A DNA stretch of 64,000 nucleotides from CAZGXI01 sp964529715 (GCA_964529715.1 CAZGXI010000018.1:29371-93370); one strand, 5' to 3'; counted from the first letter of the stretch, positions 41,516 to 51,164 are shown. Translations and numbers: made by a program. The notes: generated by a model from the sequence alone, not told the origin.

Positions 41516-42907
41516 ATGCGTCGTAGCGTTTTTCTCTTCCTAATGGCGCTCCTGCTGGGCGTGGCCCTGAGCCTGCCCGGCGCCGTCCCGACCCATGCCC
41601 AGAGTGGCAGCGGCGCGAACTGGTCGGGTGAATACTTCAACAACCGCGACCTGGTCGGCCCGGCCATCTTCGTCCGGCTCGACAGCACGATTAACTTCGA
41701 CTGGGGCGGCAACAGCCCGATGCCGGGCATTGTCCCTGCCGATAACTTCTCCGTGCGTTGGTCTGCGCCACAGTTCTTCAACGCCGGGACGTATGTCTTT
41801 ACCGCCACTGCCGACGATGGCGTGCGGGTTTTCGTGGATAACCAGTTGATCATCGACGGCTGGCGCGATCAGCAGCGGACCACCTACACCGGCCAGATGA
41901 CCCTGAGCCAGGGCAGCCATTGGGTGCGCGTGGAGTATTACGACAGCGGCGATCAGGCTGCCATCACCTTCAGTTGGATTCAGGCCGGGACGCAAGGCGC
42001 GTCCGGCGGCTGGGCGGCGGAATACTACAACAACGCCGAGTTGTTCGGCCCGCAGGCAGGTGGACGGCTGGAACCCGGACCGACTCTCGATTATAACTGG
42101 GGGGCCAGCTCGCCCATCCCCGGCACGATCAACAACGAGAACTTCAGCGCGCGTTGGTGGGGCTTTCCAGAGTTTGCGGGCGGGGTATACACCTTCGTCG
42201 CCGGGGCAGATGACGGCGTGCGCGTGTGGGTCGATAACAGCCTGATCATCGACCTATGGACCTCTGGCATGTATCGTGAGCGCACCGCCACGATCACGCT
42301 CAGCCCCGGCGTGCACACTGTGCGCGTGGAGTATTTTGAACTGCTCGATCAGGCGCGCGTGCGGGTCTATTGGACGCCCGGTGCGGTGATCCCGACCGCG
42401 ACACCGGTTTCCGCCGCCGTTGTGCCCGCGCCGTCCGCTGTGACGGCCACCATCGCCACGCCGCTGCTCAACGTGCGCAACGGGCCGGGTGTCGCCTATA
42501 CCACGCTGACCCAGGTTCGCCAGTTTGAAGCCTACATGGTGATCGGGCGCAACAGCAGCAATACGTGGGTGCAGATCAGCGGCGAGGGTATCAACGGCTG
42601 GGTCAACGCCGGCTACGTGACCATCAGCGGCAACTTGGCATCGGTGCCGGTGACGGGCGCGGACTCGTCGATTCCGGGCCTCCAGGCGCGCTCGAACGCC
42701 AGCCTGCGCGTGCGTAGCCAGCCCAGCACCGCCAGCAACCGCCGGGGCGCGCTCTTGCGCGGGCAGACCGCCGAGGTGATCGGGCGCACCGCCGACTCGA
42801 CCTGGCTGCAAATCCGCCTGGCGAACGGCGTGACCGGCTGGATTGCGGCGGCCTACGTCACGCTAGAGGGCAGTACGCCGCTGGCGAACATCCCCGTAAC
42901 GGGCTGA
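41516..42907 (+). CDS. Secreted protein with two PA14 and two SH3 domains
   Basis: A 463-aa exported protein. A signal peptide (RRSVFLFLMALLLGVALSLP) precedes PA14 domain 1 at about 38-158 (GEYFNNRDLVGP; TADDGVRVFVDNQLIIDGW) and PA14 domain 2 at about 165-290 (AEYYNNAELFGPQ; GADDGVRVWVDNSLIIDLW). Two SH3b repeats follow at about 305-375 and 390-460 (LLNVRNGPGVAYTTL; LRVRSQPSTASNRRG), each ending in PVTG. PA14 usually binds carbohydrate and SH3b binds cell-wall peptides. The protein probably works at the cell surface or in the matrix. The terminator-like hairpin at 42939-42969 ends the unit. Confidence 0.9.
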   Translation: MRRSVFLFLMALLLGVALSLPGAVPTHAQSGSGANWSGEYFNNRDLVGPAIFVRLDSTINFDWGGNSPMPGIVPADNFSVRWSAPQFFNAGTYVFTATADDGVRVFVDNQLIIDGWRDQQRTTYTGQMTLSQGSHWVRVEYYDSGDQAAITFSWIQAGTQGASGGWAAEYYNNAELFGPQAGGRLEPGPTLDYNWGASSPIPGTINNENFSARWWGFPEFAGGVYTFVAGADDGVRVWVDNSLIIDLWTSGMYRERTATITLSPGVHTVRVEYFELLDQARVRVYWTPGAVIPTATPVSAAVVPAPSAVTATIATPLLNVRNGPGVAYTTLTQVRQFEAYMVIGRNSSNTWVQISGEGINGWVNAGYVTISGNLASVPVTGADSSIPGLQARSNASLRVRSQPSTASNRRGALLRGQTAEVIGRTADSTWLQIRLANGVTGWIAAAYVTLEGSTPLANIPVTG

Positions 42908-42938
42908 CGCACTCGTGGCCGAAATGCCGAATACACCC

Positions 42939-42969
42939 GGTCAGGGACACGCCCGCCGTGTTCCTGACC
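42939..42969 (+). terminator. Hairpin downstream of the PA14/SH3 gene
   Basis: GGTCAGG and CCTGACC pair, continued by ACACG and CGTGT inside, for about 12 bp in all. The following sequence is only weakly T-rich (GTCTTAG), so it may slow or end transcription without being a perfect intrinsic terminator. Confidence 0.55.
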
Positions 42970-43148
42970 GTCTTAGCGTTAGGTGGCGGCTTGCCACAAT
43001 TTCGCCACAACTGTTAAGAAACCCTATCCCGATCCCCACTATTTTCCCTCTTGTCAACGAGTGGCATCTTGACTGTATACTAGGCGTAGAGCATGTCGAT
43101 GAATTGTCAACAAAAATCAAACTTCCCTGACAATACAAAGGTTCGGAC

Positions 43149-43538
43149 ATGGTTGAGCAGGTAGCCCCAAACGACGAAAACGCCCTGAACCGCGAAGAAC
43201 TGCTGCAATTGGGCATCCGCACGGCGAAATCTGGCAATGCCCCCGGCGCGCGCGTGATGTTCCAGAAGATTTTGGACGAGGACCCGCGCAACGAGCGCGC
43301 CCTGCTCTGGATGGCTTATCTGGCAGAGAGCGCAAAGGAAAAACGCCGCTACCTGACCCTGACTTTGAAAGTGAACCCCGACAACGCTACGGCCAGACGC
43401 GAACTGGACCGTATGGCCCGCGCGCAGGAGGCCGGCACCAACCGCACCCTGCTCTACGGTGGCATCTTTATCGGTGTGCTGCTGTTGCTGGCCGTGCTGG
43501 TGTGCGTGTTCCTGTTTGTCGTCCTCCCGACGCTGTGA
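43149..43538 (+). CDS. TPR-like module with C-terminal membrane anchor (paralog 1)
   Basis: A 129-aa protein. Residues 10-95 share a module with the two genes downstream: LLQLGIRTAKSGNAPGARVM, FQKILDEDPRNERALLWMAY and VNPDNATARRELDRM. A single membrane helix (LYGGIFIGVLLLLAVLVCVF) ends it, so the module faces the cytoplasm and there is no external domain. It looks like a propeller-less version of the following two proteins. The promoter region includes TTGTCA and TATACT with a rather long 19-bp gap. Confidence 0.75.
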   Translation: MVEQVAPNDENALNREELLQLGIRTAKSGNAPGARVMFQKILDEDPRNERALLWMAYLAESAKEKRRYLTLTLKVNPDNATARRELDRMARAQEAGTNRTLLYGGIFIGVLLLLAVLVCVFLFVVLPTL

Positions 43539-43612
43539 GTGCCTTTGGCATTCTGGCGCAACCTGATCTAACATAGCGGTGTCTCCTTCGTCCTCCAGCC
43601 GGGGTAAACGCT

Positions 43613-45322
43613 TTGGCAAGCCAGCAAGAGCAAAACGATCTCCTTCGCCAGGCGATTGAACTGGCCCGCACCGGGGACCGGGCACGCGCCCGCGCGCTGT
43701 TGGAACAGGTGCTTCAGGCCGACGAATACAACGAACTGGCCTGGATGTGGATGGCAGCAGTCGCAGAGAATAAGGCCCAGCGCCGCGAGGCGTTGGAGAT
43801 CGTCCTCGAAATCAACCCGGATAACGCCTCTGCCCGCCAGGCATTGGAACGTCTGGGAGGGCCACGCGCCGGGCGTAAGGCGCGTCAGGCAGCCTGGCTG
43901 GCGGCCCGTATCGGCGGCGAGGCCGCCGACGAGCGCGAATTCCAGCCCACCGTCCGGCGTCCGACGTCAGAACCGCCGCCGCCCTCACCGGCGCCTTCGC
44001 CCGAAGAGATCGAGGCGGCGCGCGTCCGTCGCCTGATCGAACTGGCCCGCCGGGAACAGGAGAAGGCGGCAGAGGCCGCGCCGGCTCCCTTTGCCCCGGA
44101 GCCGGTGGAATATTACGACTTCGCTGGCGAGAGACGGCGACGCTGGCTGCGGCGGATCGGCGCCTTCCTGGGGACGTTGCTGCTGATCGCCGTCGGCGCG
44201 GCGCTGGTGATGGCCGTCGTGCTCGCCGCTTCGGAGGCGCTCAGGCCGCCCTCACCCACCGCCACTCCCACGCCGGAGCTTGCCACCGCCCTGGCGCTGA
44301 TGGCCTCGCCCACGCCGACGGCAACCCTGCCCCCAACGGGCGTGCTCGTCACGCTGCCTGCCGAAGTCGAAGAATCGCTCCAGCCGCCCACCTGGACGCC
44401 CTCACCCACGCCGACGGCCTCGATCACGCCGACGTCTACCGCCACGCCCTTGCCAATAGACCGCTACAGCCTGTTGTTCAGCAGCCGTCGTGTGGGCGAT
44501 GAACGTCGCAATCTCTACACCGTGCGCGGCGACGGCTCTGGCGAGCGCCGCCTGACAGACGACTCCGCCGACGTGCGCGCGCCCGTCCCCGCGCCGGATG
44601 GGCTGTACGCTGCCTGCGTGCTGCGCAGTGCCGCTGAAGATGCCGCGCCGGAACTGGCGCTTTTTCCGCTGGGCGAGTCAGGTGGAGAAGCCGGAGATGG
44701 CGAGGCGCCCGCGCCGCAGGTGATCCTCCGCCTGGGTGGGGAACACTTCAGCCGCCCGTCTTGGTCGCCGGACGGCCTGCGCCTGACCTTTAGCTCCGAC
44801 GCCGACGGCGACGACGACGTGTACATCGTCAACGCCGACGGCAGCGGCCTGGCAAACCTGACCAACAACGCCGGGATCATCGACCGTGACCCGGCCTGGT
44901 CGCCGGACGGACGTACCATCGTGTTCGCTTCCGACCGCGATGGCCCCGGCCAGACTGAGCTTTACCGCATGAACGCCGACGGCACCGCCGTCGTCCGCCT
45001 GACCGACGCCGGGGGCAGCAGCTTCCGGCCTGCCTGGTCGCCGGATGGAGCGCGGATCGTGTTCATCTCGGACCGCAACCGCGACGCCGATCTGTACGTG
45101 ATGAACGCCGACGGTTCTGACGAACATCTGCTGACACGCGACGACGGCAGCGCCGAAGACCGCGATCCGGCCTGGAGTCCCGATGGGCGCTGGATCGCTT
45201 TCAGTTCCAACCGCCAGAGCGACGTCTTTCAGCTTTATCTGATCGATCCTGCCGGGGGGAATCTGTTGCGCGTGACGCGCAGCGCCGGGGACGATCTGGA
45301 ACCGGCCTGGCCGGGCCGCTGA
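43613..45322 (+). CDS. TPR-module/TM/PD40 beta-propeller protein (paralog 2)
   Basis: A 569-aa membrane protein starting at TTG 43613. The cytoplasmic N-terminus has the shared module (IELARTGDRARARALLEQVL; WMWMAAVAENKAQRREALEI; INPDNASARQALERL). An acidic and proline-rich linker, one membrane helix (GTLLLIAVGAALVMAVVLAA) and a long Pro/Thr linker follow. The outer part is a TolB-like propeller with repeated WSPDG units: SWSPDGLRLTFSSDADGDDD, AWSPDGRTIVFASDRDGPGQ, AWSPDGARIVFISDRNRDAD and AWSPDGRWIAFSSNRQSDVF. It probably couples external ligand or cell-wall sensing to cytoplasmic binding. Function is inferred from domains only. Confidence 0.85.
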   Translation: MASQQEQNDLLRQAIELARTGDRARARALLEQVLQADEYNELAWMWMAAVAENKAQRREALEIVLEINPDNASARQALERLGGPRAGRKARQAAWLAARIGGEAADEREFQPTVRRPTSEPPPPSPAPSPEEIEAARVRRLIELARREQEKAAEAAPAPFAPEPVEYYDFAGERRRRWLRRIGAFLGTLLLIAVGAALVMAVVLAASEALRPPSPTATPTPELATALALMASPTPTATLPPTGVLVTLPAEVEESLQPPTWTPSPTPTASITPTSTATPLPIDRYSLLFSSRRVGDERRNLYTVRGDGSGERRLTDDSADVRAPVPAPDGLYAACVLRSAAEDAAPELALFPLGESGGEAGDGEAPAPQVILRLGGEHFSRPSWSPDGLRLTFSSDADGDDDVYIVNADGSGLANLTNNAGIIDRDPAWSPDGRTIVFASDRDGPGQTELYRMNADGTAVVRLTDAGGSSFRPAWSPDGARIVFISDRNRDADLYVMNADGSDEHLLTRDDGSAEDRDPAWSPDGRWIAFSSNRQSDVFQLYLIDPAGGNLLRVTRSAGDDLEPAWPGR

Positions 45323-45374
45323 GTGGCCACGCCGCCTCGTGGCGGACCGACAGCACCACAGGAGGAAAGGTATC

Positions 45375-46913
45375 TTGAGCACCAACAAGAGCGATCTCGA
45401 ATCCCTGCTGCGCGATGCCATCGCCGCCGCCCGCGAGGGCGATAAGCCCCGCGCCCGTGCGTTGTTCGAGCAGGTGACGGAATTGGATCAACGCAACGAA
45501 AAGGCCTGGTTCTGGCTGGCTTCGCTGGTCGAAACCGACGAAGAGCGTCGTGTCTGTCTGGGCAACGTCATCACCATCAATCCTGCCAACGAGCGCGCCA
45601 AAAAGCTGCTCTCGCAGTTAGAAGCCCGGCGCGCCGAAGAAAAGGCCAGGGCCGAGGAGATCGCGCCGGGCATCAGTCGCAAGATGCTGATCATCGGCGT
45701 GGGCGTGTTTGCCATCATTGTGGTGCTGCTGTGTGGCGTGATCGCCCTGGTGATCAGCAACAACAACCGCCTCGCTGCCGAGCAGCAGGCCACTGCTGCT
45801 GCCTTGCAGGCCACCGCTGAGACGATCATCCAGGCAACCGAAACGGCCAACGCCGCCGCGACCCAGGCTGCTGTGCTGGCGGTCGCTTCGCCAACCCCGT
45901 TCAGTTCGCCCCTGCCGCCCACCTGGACGCCGCTGCCCACGCCCACCTCGGCCATCCGTCCCACCGATACCCCGTTGCCGACGGTTGTCGGGTCCGGGAT
46001 GTTCACCGGGCGGCTGCTGGCGGCCTCTGGACAGGACATCACGAACACCGGCTATGTCTCCATCGTGGAGATTCCGCTGGCTGGCGGTACGCCACGCACG
46101 ATCCTGGATTCGACCAATCCGGCCAGCGGACGCGCGGCCAGGCCGAGTCTGTCGCTGGACGGCAACCTGATCGTCTACACGCGCTATTCGGCGGCGACCA
46201 ATAACGTCGGCCTGGAATTCGCCTGGCTGGACGGTTCGCGCCGCCCGCTGTTGCTGGCGCAGGTGTTGGGGATGCGCGTGTTGGACGACCAGGACGATGG
46301 CTGCTTTTCGTCCGATGGCAACCAGCTTGCCTTTTCGGCGCGCGAGCCGCGCAGCCTGGTTAAGGATATTTTCGTGCTGTCGCTCACCACGGCAGGTATC
46401 ATCGGCGGGGGGCAACCGCCAGAAGACATCAACACCGCTTTGCGGCGCCTGACCCAGGGCGACGTGAACAGCACTGCGCCCTCTTGGGGTGGGTCCAGCC
46501 ATCTGGTGTATGTGGCCGATGGCCGCGCCAACAACGGCACGGTGGACCTGAAACTGATCAGTCTGGAAGGCAATATCGTGCCCGTGACCAACAACGGCAA
46601 TGAGTACATCGAGAACAACCCCGCCGTATCGCCAGACGGGACAATGGTCGCTTTTGAGGCGGCGACGGCGGATGCGCCCAACGACCCAGACATCTATCTG
46701 GTGCCGGTCAGCGGCGGTACGCCGATTGTGGTTGTGGATACGCCATTTGCCGATGTGCGCCCGCGCTGGTCGCCGGATGGTCGCTTCCTGGTCTATTCGT
46801 CCAACCGCAGCGGCGGCAGTTGGGAAATCTACATCGTCGAGGTGGCGACTTACGCCAACTACCAGGTCACGGTAGACAACCTCTACGATATGGCAAACGA
46901 CTGGGCGCCATAG
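45375..46913 (+). CDS. TPR-module/TM/PD40 beta-propeller protein (paralog 3)
   Basis: A 512-aa protein starting at TTG 45375 behind AGGAGGAAAGGTATC. It has the same plan as the previous gene. The N-terminal module is AIAAAREGDKPRARALFEQV, WFWLASLVETDEERRVCLGN and INPANERAKKLLSQL. The membrane helix is MLIIGVGVFAIIVVLLCGVI. A Pro/Thr linker (PPTWTPLPTPTSAIRPTD) leads to a PD40-type propeller (RPSLSLDGNLIVYTRYS; PAVSPDGTMVAFEAAT; RWSPDGRFLVYSSNRSGGSW). It follows the previous gene after 52 nt, so the three paralogs probably form an operon that arose by tandem duplication. Confidence 0.85.
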   Translation: MSTNKSDLESLLRDAIAAAREGDKPRARALFEQVTELDQRNEKAWFWLASLVETDEERRVCLGNVITINPANERAKKLLSQLEARRAEEKARAEEIAPGISRKMLIIGVGVFAIIVVLLCGVIALVISNNNRLAAEQQATAAALQATAETIIQATETANAAATQAAVLAVASPTPFSSPLPPTWTPLPTPTSAIRPTDTPLPTVVGSGMFTGRLLAASGQDITNTGYVSIVEIPLAGGTPRTILDSTNPASGRAARPSLSLDGNLIVYTRYSAATNNVGLEFAWLDGSRRPLLLAQVLGMRVLDDQDDGCFSSDGNQLAFSAREPRSLVKDIFVLSLTTAGIIGGGQPPEDINTALRRLTQGDVNSTAPSWGGSSHLVYVADGRANNGTVDLKLISLEGNIVPVTNNGNEYIENNPAVSPDGTMVAFEAATADAPNDPDIYLVPVSGGTPIVVVDTPFADVRPRWSPDGRFLVYSSNRSGGSWEIYIVEVATYANYQVTVDNLYDMANDWAP

Positions 46914-46938
46914 ACAACGCGCCGACGCGCGCTATAAT
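46911..46938 (+). promoter_or_regulatory. Promoter for the phosphoribosyltransferase gene
   Basis: TAGACA (46911-46916), a 16-bp spacer and a perfect TATAAT (46933-46938) lie 56 nt before ATG 46994. The -35 overlaps the stop codon of the preceding gene. Confidence 0.65.
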
Positions 46939-46993
46939 TCGGCGGGTTTGCGTACCGCCGCAGGGGCGTGTTTATTTGTGCAAGGAGAATCCC

Positions 46994-47569
46994 ATGCCGC
47001 AAGAACGTGAAGTCTATCCCGTTACCGTCGCCGGGCTAAAGCGCGACCTGCCGTTGTTCCAGGTCGCGCCGGGCGTGCGCATCGCCATCCTCAATATTCT
47101 GGGCGACACCGAGTTCACCCAGGCTGTCGCTAAGGCCCTGGCCCCCCAACTGACGCCCACCCAGCCCGAAGTGCTGGTGACGGCAGAGGCCAAGAGCATC
47201 CCGCTCATTTACGCTCTGGCGGTGGAAACCGGGCTGCCCTATGTGGTGCTGCGCAAGTCCTACAAGCCCTACATGGGCGAGGCCCTGGAAGCCCACACCA
47301 TCAGCATCACCACCGGCGCGCCGCAGATGCTTTATCTGGACGAAAAAGACCAGACCCTCTTGCGTGGGCGGCGCGTGGCCCTGGTCGATGACGTGATCAG
47401 CACCGGCAGCACGCTCCAGGGAATGCGCGTGCTGATGGACAAGGTCGGCGCGAACGTCGTCGCGCAGGCCGCCATCTTCACCGAGGGCGACCGCGCTCGC
47501 TGGACCGACATCATCGCCTTGGGCCATCTGCCTGTGTTCATCGACGAGAACGCCGGGCGGCCCGACTGA
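46994..47569 (+). CDS. Purine-type phosphoribosyltransferase (Apt-like)
   Basis: A 191-aa type I phosphoribosyltransferase. The PRPP-binding loop is RRVALVDDVISTGSTLQGMR near residue 128. Upstream EVLVTAEAKSIPLIYALAVE and LPYVVLRKSYKPYM resemble adenine and xanthine phosphoribosyltransferases, which salvage purine bases into nucleotides. Base specificity is not fixed by the motifs seen. ATG 46994 follows AAGGAG at good distance. It has its own promoter. Confidence 0.85.
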   Translation: MPQEREVYPVTVAGLKRDLPLFQVAPGVRIAILNILGDTEFTQAVAKALAPQLTPTQPEVLVTAEAKSIPLIYALAVETGLPYVVLRKSYKPYMGEALEAHTISITTGAPQMLYLDEKDQTLLRGRRVALVDDVISTGSTLQGMRVLMDKVGANVVAQAAIFTEGDRARWTDIIALGHLPVFIDENAGRPD

Positions 47570-47736
47570 GTCGCATCGCCGGGGGATAGCGCCGCCGGTG
47601 ATGTGTAGCCGTGCGGCGCCGGGCCGGGGGGAAATTCGTTGGTTTGGCTTGCTGCCCCTTGTCGCCAGTCTCATTTTGGGATAGCCTAAAAATACGCACT
47701 TGCAGCCTGGAATCGTTCTTGCCCGGAGGATGGAGC

Positions 47737-48015
47737 ATGACCGCAGCCTTCGACAAGTTGAAAGCAATGCTGGAAGCCCAGGGCACGCTCTCAGACGTGG
47801 AGATCAGCAGCGTCGAGGGTGAGTTGGGCGTCATGACCGATGAGGAACGCATCTGGATCTCCAGCGAGGTGCACGACCGCATGAACCGTGCCGGGGAGGA
47901 GATCACGGTCGAGCAGTACCTGGCGGCCACGCAAACACTCGAATCCGCTGCGCCCGGCAGTCCCGAATATGAAAATGCCAAACGCATCGTGGACGCCTTC
48001 GAGAGTGCGGCCTAG
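47737..48015 (+). CDS. Small helical protein of unknown function
   Basis: A 92-aa acidic, mostly helical protein (MTAAFDKLKAMLEAQGTLSD; MTDEERIWISSEVHDRMNRA; TVEQYLAATQTLESA). GGAGGATGGAGC precedes ATG 47737. There is no membrane segment or Cys, and no family is recognised. Codon use matches the neighbours, so it is likely a real gene. The following 241 nt before aspS carry GTTTTGAGTT/AACTCAAAAC-type repeat debris, similar to short stretches at 19036-19110. Confidence 0.6.
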   Translation: MTAAFDKLKAMLEAQGTLSDVEISSVEGELGVMTDEERIWISSEVHDRMNRAGEEITVEQYLAATQTLESAAPGSPEYENAKRIVDAFESAA

Positions 48016-48256
48016 CGGCCTGCCCTTTTTGCCCGTCCTTTGATCTCACCGCAGAGCGTGCGTAGCGAATGTGCGGAGTTTTGAGGTTTCAGTCTTGAGG
48101 TTGGATTCAAAGCTGAGGACTCAGAACTCAAAACTTGTGAAGCATTTTCTTCGTGCGCTCGGCGGTGAGTCTGTTCGTTGGCGTCTGCCACCAGGTGTGG
48201 TAATCTCCCCGCCGATGCACCGGCACCTTCCCACCAGAGAAACAAGAGCATAGGCC

Positions 48257-50035
48257 ATGTTGAAAACGCACACCTGCGGCGAACTGCGCGCCGAACACGT
48301 TGGTCAGACCGTCACGCTGGCAGGCTGGGTCAACCGCCGCCGCGACCAGGGCGGCCTGATCTTTATCGACCTGCGCGACCGTTGGGGCACGGTCCAGGTG
48401 ACAGTGGACCAACAGGCCGCCCCTCAGGCCCACACTGTCGCTGCCGATGCGCGCAGCGAATATGTGCTGCAAATCCGGGGCATTGTCCGCCGCCGTCCGA
48501 CAGGCATGGAGAACCCCGCCCTACCCACCGGCCAGATCGAGGTCGAGGCACAGGACGTGGTCATCCTTAACCCGGCCAGGACCACGCCCTTTTACATCTA
48601 CGGCGACGCCAAAGTAGACGAAGCCCTGCGCATGAAATACCGCTATCTGGACCTGCGCCGCGAGCGGATGCAGCGCAACCTGGTGCTGCGTCACCGCGTC
48701 ATTAAGTACATCCGCGACTACCTGGACGCGCGCGGCTTTGTGGAGATCGAGACGCCGATCCTGTTCAAGACCACGCCGGAAGGCGCACGCGACTACCTGG
48801 TGCCCAGCCGCGTACACCCCGGCCAGTTTTATGCCCTGCCGCAGAGTCCTCAGCAGCTCAAGCAACTGCTTATGGTGGCCGGCTATGAACGCTATTTCCA
48901 GATCGCGCGCTGCTTCCGCGACGAGGACCAGCGCGGCGATCGCCAGCCGGAATTTACTCAGCTTGACATGGAGATGAGCTTCGTCGAGCGCGACGACGTG
49001 ATGGCCCTGGTCGAAGGACTGATGATCGGCATCGTGGAAAACGTCTCCGACCGCACCCTGATCACCAAACCCTTCCCGCGCATCCCCTACCGCGAGGCAA
49101 TGGACAAATACGGCTCGGATAAGCCCGACCTGCGCTACCGCCTGGAATGGGTCAACGTGACGGACCTTGCGGCGCGCAGCGGCTTCGGCGTGTTCCAGGC
49201 CAGCGCCGCCGCTGGGAAACCCGTCAAAGCCATGCGCGCGCCGGGCGCAGGCGCGGGCAGCGGCAGCCAGTTGAAGAAGCAGGCGGAAGAACTCGAAACC
49301 ATCGCCCGCGAGAACGGCGCGAAAGGTCTCGCCTGGATGGCCCTGCAGGACGGTGATGTGAAGGGGCCGCTGGGCAAGTTCTTCGACGACGCGCTCAAGG
49401 CGGAATTGTTCGCTCTGCTGGGTGCGACGAGCGGCGACCTGATCCTGTTCGTCGCCGACGAGCCGAAGGTCGTCTATGCGGTGCAGGATGCGCTGCGCCG
49501 CGAACTGGCCGCCCGCCTGAACCTGGTCGATCCGCAACAGATCGCCTTCGGCTGGGTGATCGACTTCCCGCTGTTCGAGTGGAACGCCGACGAACACCGC
49601 TGGGACCCCTCGCATCATCTCTTCACCTCGCCCATGCCAGAGGACATCCCCCTGCTCGATACCGATCCCGGCCAGGCGCGTGGGCAGCAGTACGACCTGG
49701 TATGCAACGGCTACGAGGTGGCCGGGGGCAGCATCCGTATCCACCGCCGCGAACTGCAAGAAAAAATCTTCGGCCTGATCGGGCTGGACGTCGAGGTGGC
49801 GAAGGAACGCTTCGGGCACATGTTGGAAGCGTTCGAGTACGGCACGCCACCGCACGGCGGGATCGCGCCGGGCATCGACCGGCTGGTGATGCTGCTGGCA
49901 GGCGAGCCGAACATCCGCGAGGTGATCGCCTTCCCCAAGACGCAGCAGGCCGCTGACCTGATGGCGGGCGCGCCCTCGGAGGCCGAGCCGAAGCAGCTCG
50001 AAGAACTGCATATCCGCGTGGTGAAGGAAAAGTGA
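48257..50035 (+). CDS. aspS: Aspartyl-tRNA synthetase
   Basis: A class II aminoacyl-tRNA synthetase of bacterial type, 592 aa. The N-terminal OB-fold anticodon-binding domain (VGQTVTLAGWVNRRRDQGGL, FIDLRDRWGTVQV) is followed by motif 1 (FVEIETPILFKTTPEGARDY), motif 2 (QIARCFRDEDQRGDRQPEFT), a bacterial GAD insertion around 290-420 and motif 3 (GIAPGIDRLVMLLAGEPNIR). FPKTQQAADLMAGAPS is the family C-terminus. Whether it is Asp-specific or also charges tRNA-Asn cannot be settled here. Confidence 0.97.
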   Translation: MLKTHTCGELRAEHVGQTVTLAGWVNRRRDQGGLIFIDLRDRWGTVQVTVDQQAAPQAHTVAADARSEYVLQIRGIVRRRPTGMENPALPTGQIEVEAQDVVILNPARTTPFYIYGDAKVDEALRMKYRYLDLRRERMQRNLVLRHRVIKYIRDYLDARGFVEIETPILFKTTPEGARDYLVPSRVHPGQFYALPQSPQQLKQLLMVAGYERYFQIARCFRDEDQRGDRQPEFTQLDMEMSFVERDDVMALVEGLMIGIVENVSDRTLITKPFPRIPYREAMDKYGSDKPDLRYRLEWVNVTDLAARSGFGVFQASAAAGKPVKAMRAPGAGAGSGSQLKKQAEELETIARENGAKGLAWMALQDGDVKGPLGKFFDDALKAELFALLGATSGDLILFVADEPKVVYAVQDALRRELAARLNLVDPQQIAFGWVIDFPLFEWNADEHRWDPSHHLFTSPMPEDIPLLDTDPGQARGQQYDLVCNGYEVAGGSIRIHRRELQEKIFGLIGLDVEVAKERFGHMLEAFEYGTPPHGGIAPGIDRLVMLLAGEPNIREVIAFPKTQQAADLMAGAPSEAEPKQLEELHIRVVKEK

Positions 50036-50103
50036 TCTGGACGGGCGCACCATACGCGCCCGTTTGTTTGCCCAATGCTTGTGAAGAATCGGAAAACCTG
50101 CCT

Positions 50104-51126
50104 ATGACCCTACCATCTCCCGTCCGGGTTGCCATGATCGGTGTGGGTGGCATGGCGCGCCACCACATCCGCACCATGCTTCAGCAGCAGGATACGACTC
50201 GCATCGTGGTAATGTGCGAGCCGTCGGCGCAGGCTTACGCGCTGGCGGCGCAGGTGTTCACCGACGCCGGGCTGGAGCCGCCGCCTAATCAGCCCGACCT
50301 GAACGGCCTGCTGGCCGACTATGCCGGGCAGCTGGATGCGGCCTTTATCATCACGCCGCACGCCCTCCATCACGATCAAACGACCGCCTGTCTGGAAGCC
50401 GGCCTAGACGTGCTGCTGGAAAAGCCAATGGTGTTGAACGCTGCCGAGGCGCGCAGCCTGATCCAGACGCGCGACCGCACCGGGCGGCTGCTGGTGGTGG
50501 CTTTCCAGGGTAGCCTGTCGCCGCAGATTCGCACGGCGGTGAAGATGCTCCGCTCCGGCGAACTGGGGCCGATTCTCTCCATCAGCGGCACGGTGTGGCA
50601 GAACTGGGGGCCGAACACGGTGGGCACCTGGCGGCAGGACCCGCCCCTCTCCGGCGGCGGCTTCCTGTTCGACACCGGCGCGCACATGCTGAATACCGTC
50701 GCGGACCTGGCGGGCGAGGACTTCGCCGAAGTGGCCGCCTGGCTGGATAACTACAACGGGCGTCCGGTCGAGACGATGGGCGTGGTGATGGGCCGGCTCC
50801 GGTCCGGCGCGCTGGTGACGATCCATGCCTGCGGCGAAACCGTCCCGTCCTGCGCGTCGGACATCCGGGTGTTTTGCACCAGAGGCATTCTGCATACCGG
50901 GCAGTGGGGCGAACGGCTGGCGCTCCAGCGGTACGGGCGCAAGACCTTTCGCCCGGTGAAGGTGCCCGCCTGGATTGGCCCCTGGCAGCAGTTCCTGGCC
51001 GTCCGCAGCGGGCAGATGGAAAACCCCAGCCCGCCGGAAATCGGGCTGCGCATGGCCCGCCTGTACGACGCGATCCGGGCATCGGCGGCGCAGGGCGGCG
51101 CGCCCGTGCAGGCGACGGCGTTGTAA
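50104..51126 (+). CDS. Gfo/Idh/MocA-family oxidoreductase
   Basis: A 340-aa NAD(P)-dependent sugar or cyclitol dehydrogenase. The Rossmann fold starts VRVAMIGVGGMARHHIRTML. AAFIITPHALHHDQTTACLE and the signature DVLLEKPMVLNAAEA (EKP with the catalytic-domain Lys) follow. The C-terminal half has SGGGFLFDTGAHMLNTVADL. ATG 50104 is used. A ThuA-like gene lies about 100 nt downstream on the same strand, a common pairing in sugar utilisation loci, so both may act on a trehalose- or inositol-like compound. Confidence 0.9.
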   Translation: MTLPSPVRVAMIGVGGMARHHIRTMLQQQDTTRIVVMCEPSAQAYALAAQVFTDAGLEPPPNQPDLNGLLADYAGQLDAAFIITPHALHHDQTTACLEAGLDVLLEKPMVLNAAEARSLIQTRDRTGRLLVVAFQGSLSPQIRTAVKMLRSGELGPILSISGTVWQNWGPNTVGTWRQDPPLSGGGFLFDTGAHMLNTVADLAGEDFAEVAAWLDNYNGRPVETMGVVMGRLRSGALVTIHACGETVPSCASDIRVFCTRGILHTGQWGERLALQRYGRKTFRPVKVPAWIGPWQQFLAVRSGQMENPSPPEIGLRMARLYDAIRASAAQGGAPVQATAL

Positions 51127-51164
51127 CGGCGTCGATGCGGCAGACGATTCCACGTGTAATTCCT

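Noticed and set aside
48016..48256. T-box or other riboswitch before aspS
   Set aside because: No T-box motif or terminator/antiterminator pair could be drawn. The stretch is mostly GTTTTGAG/CTCAAAAC repeat debris.
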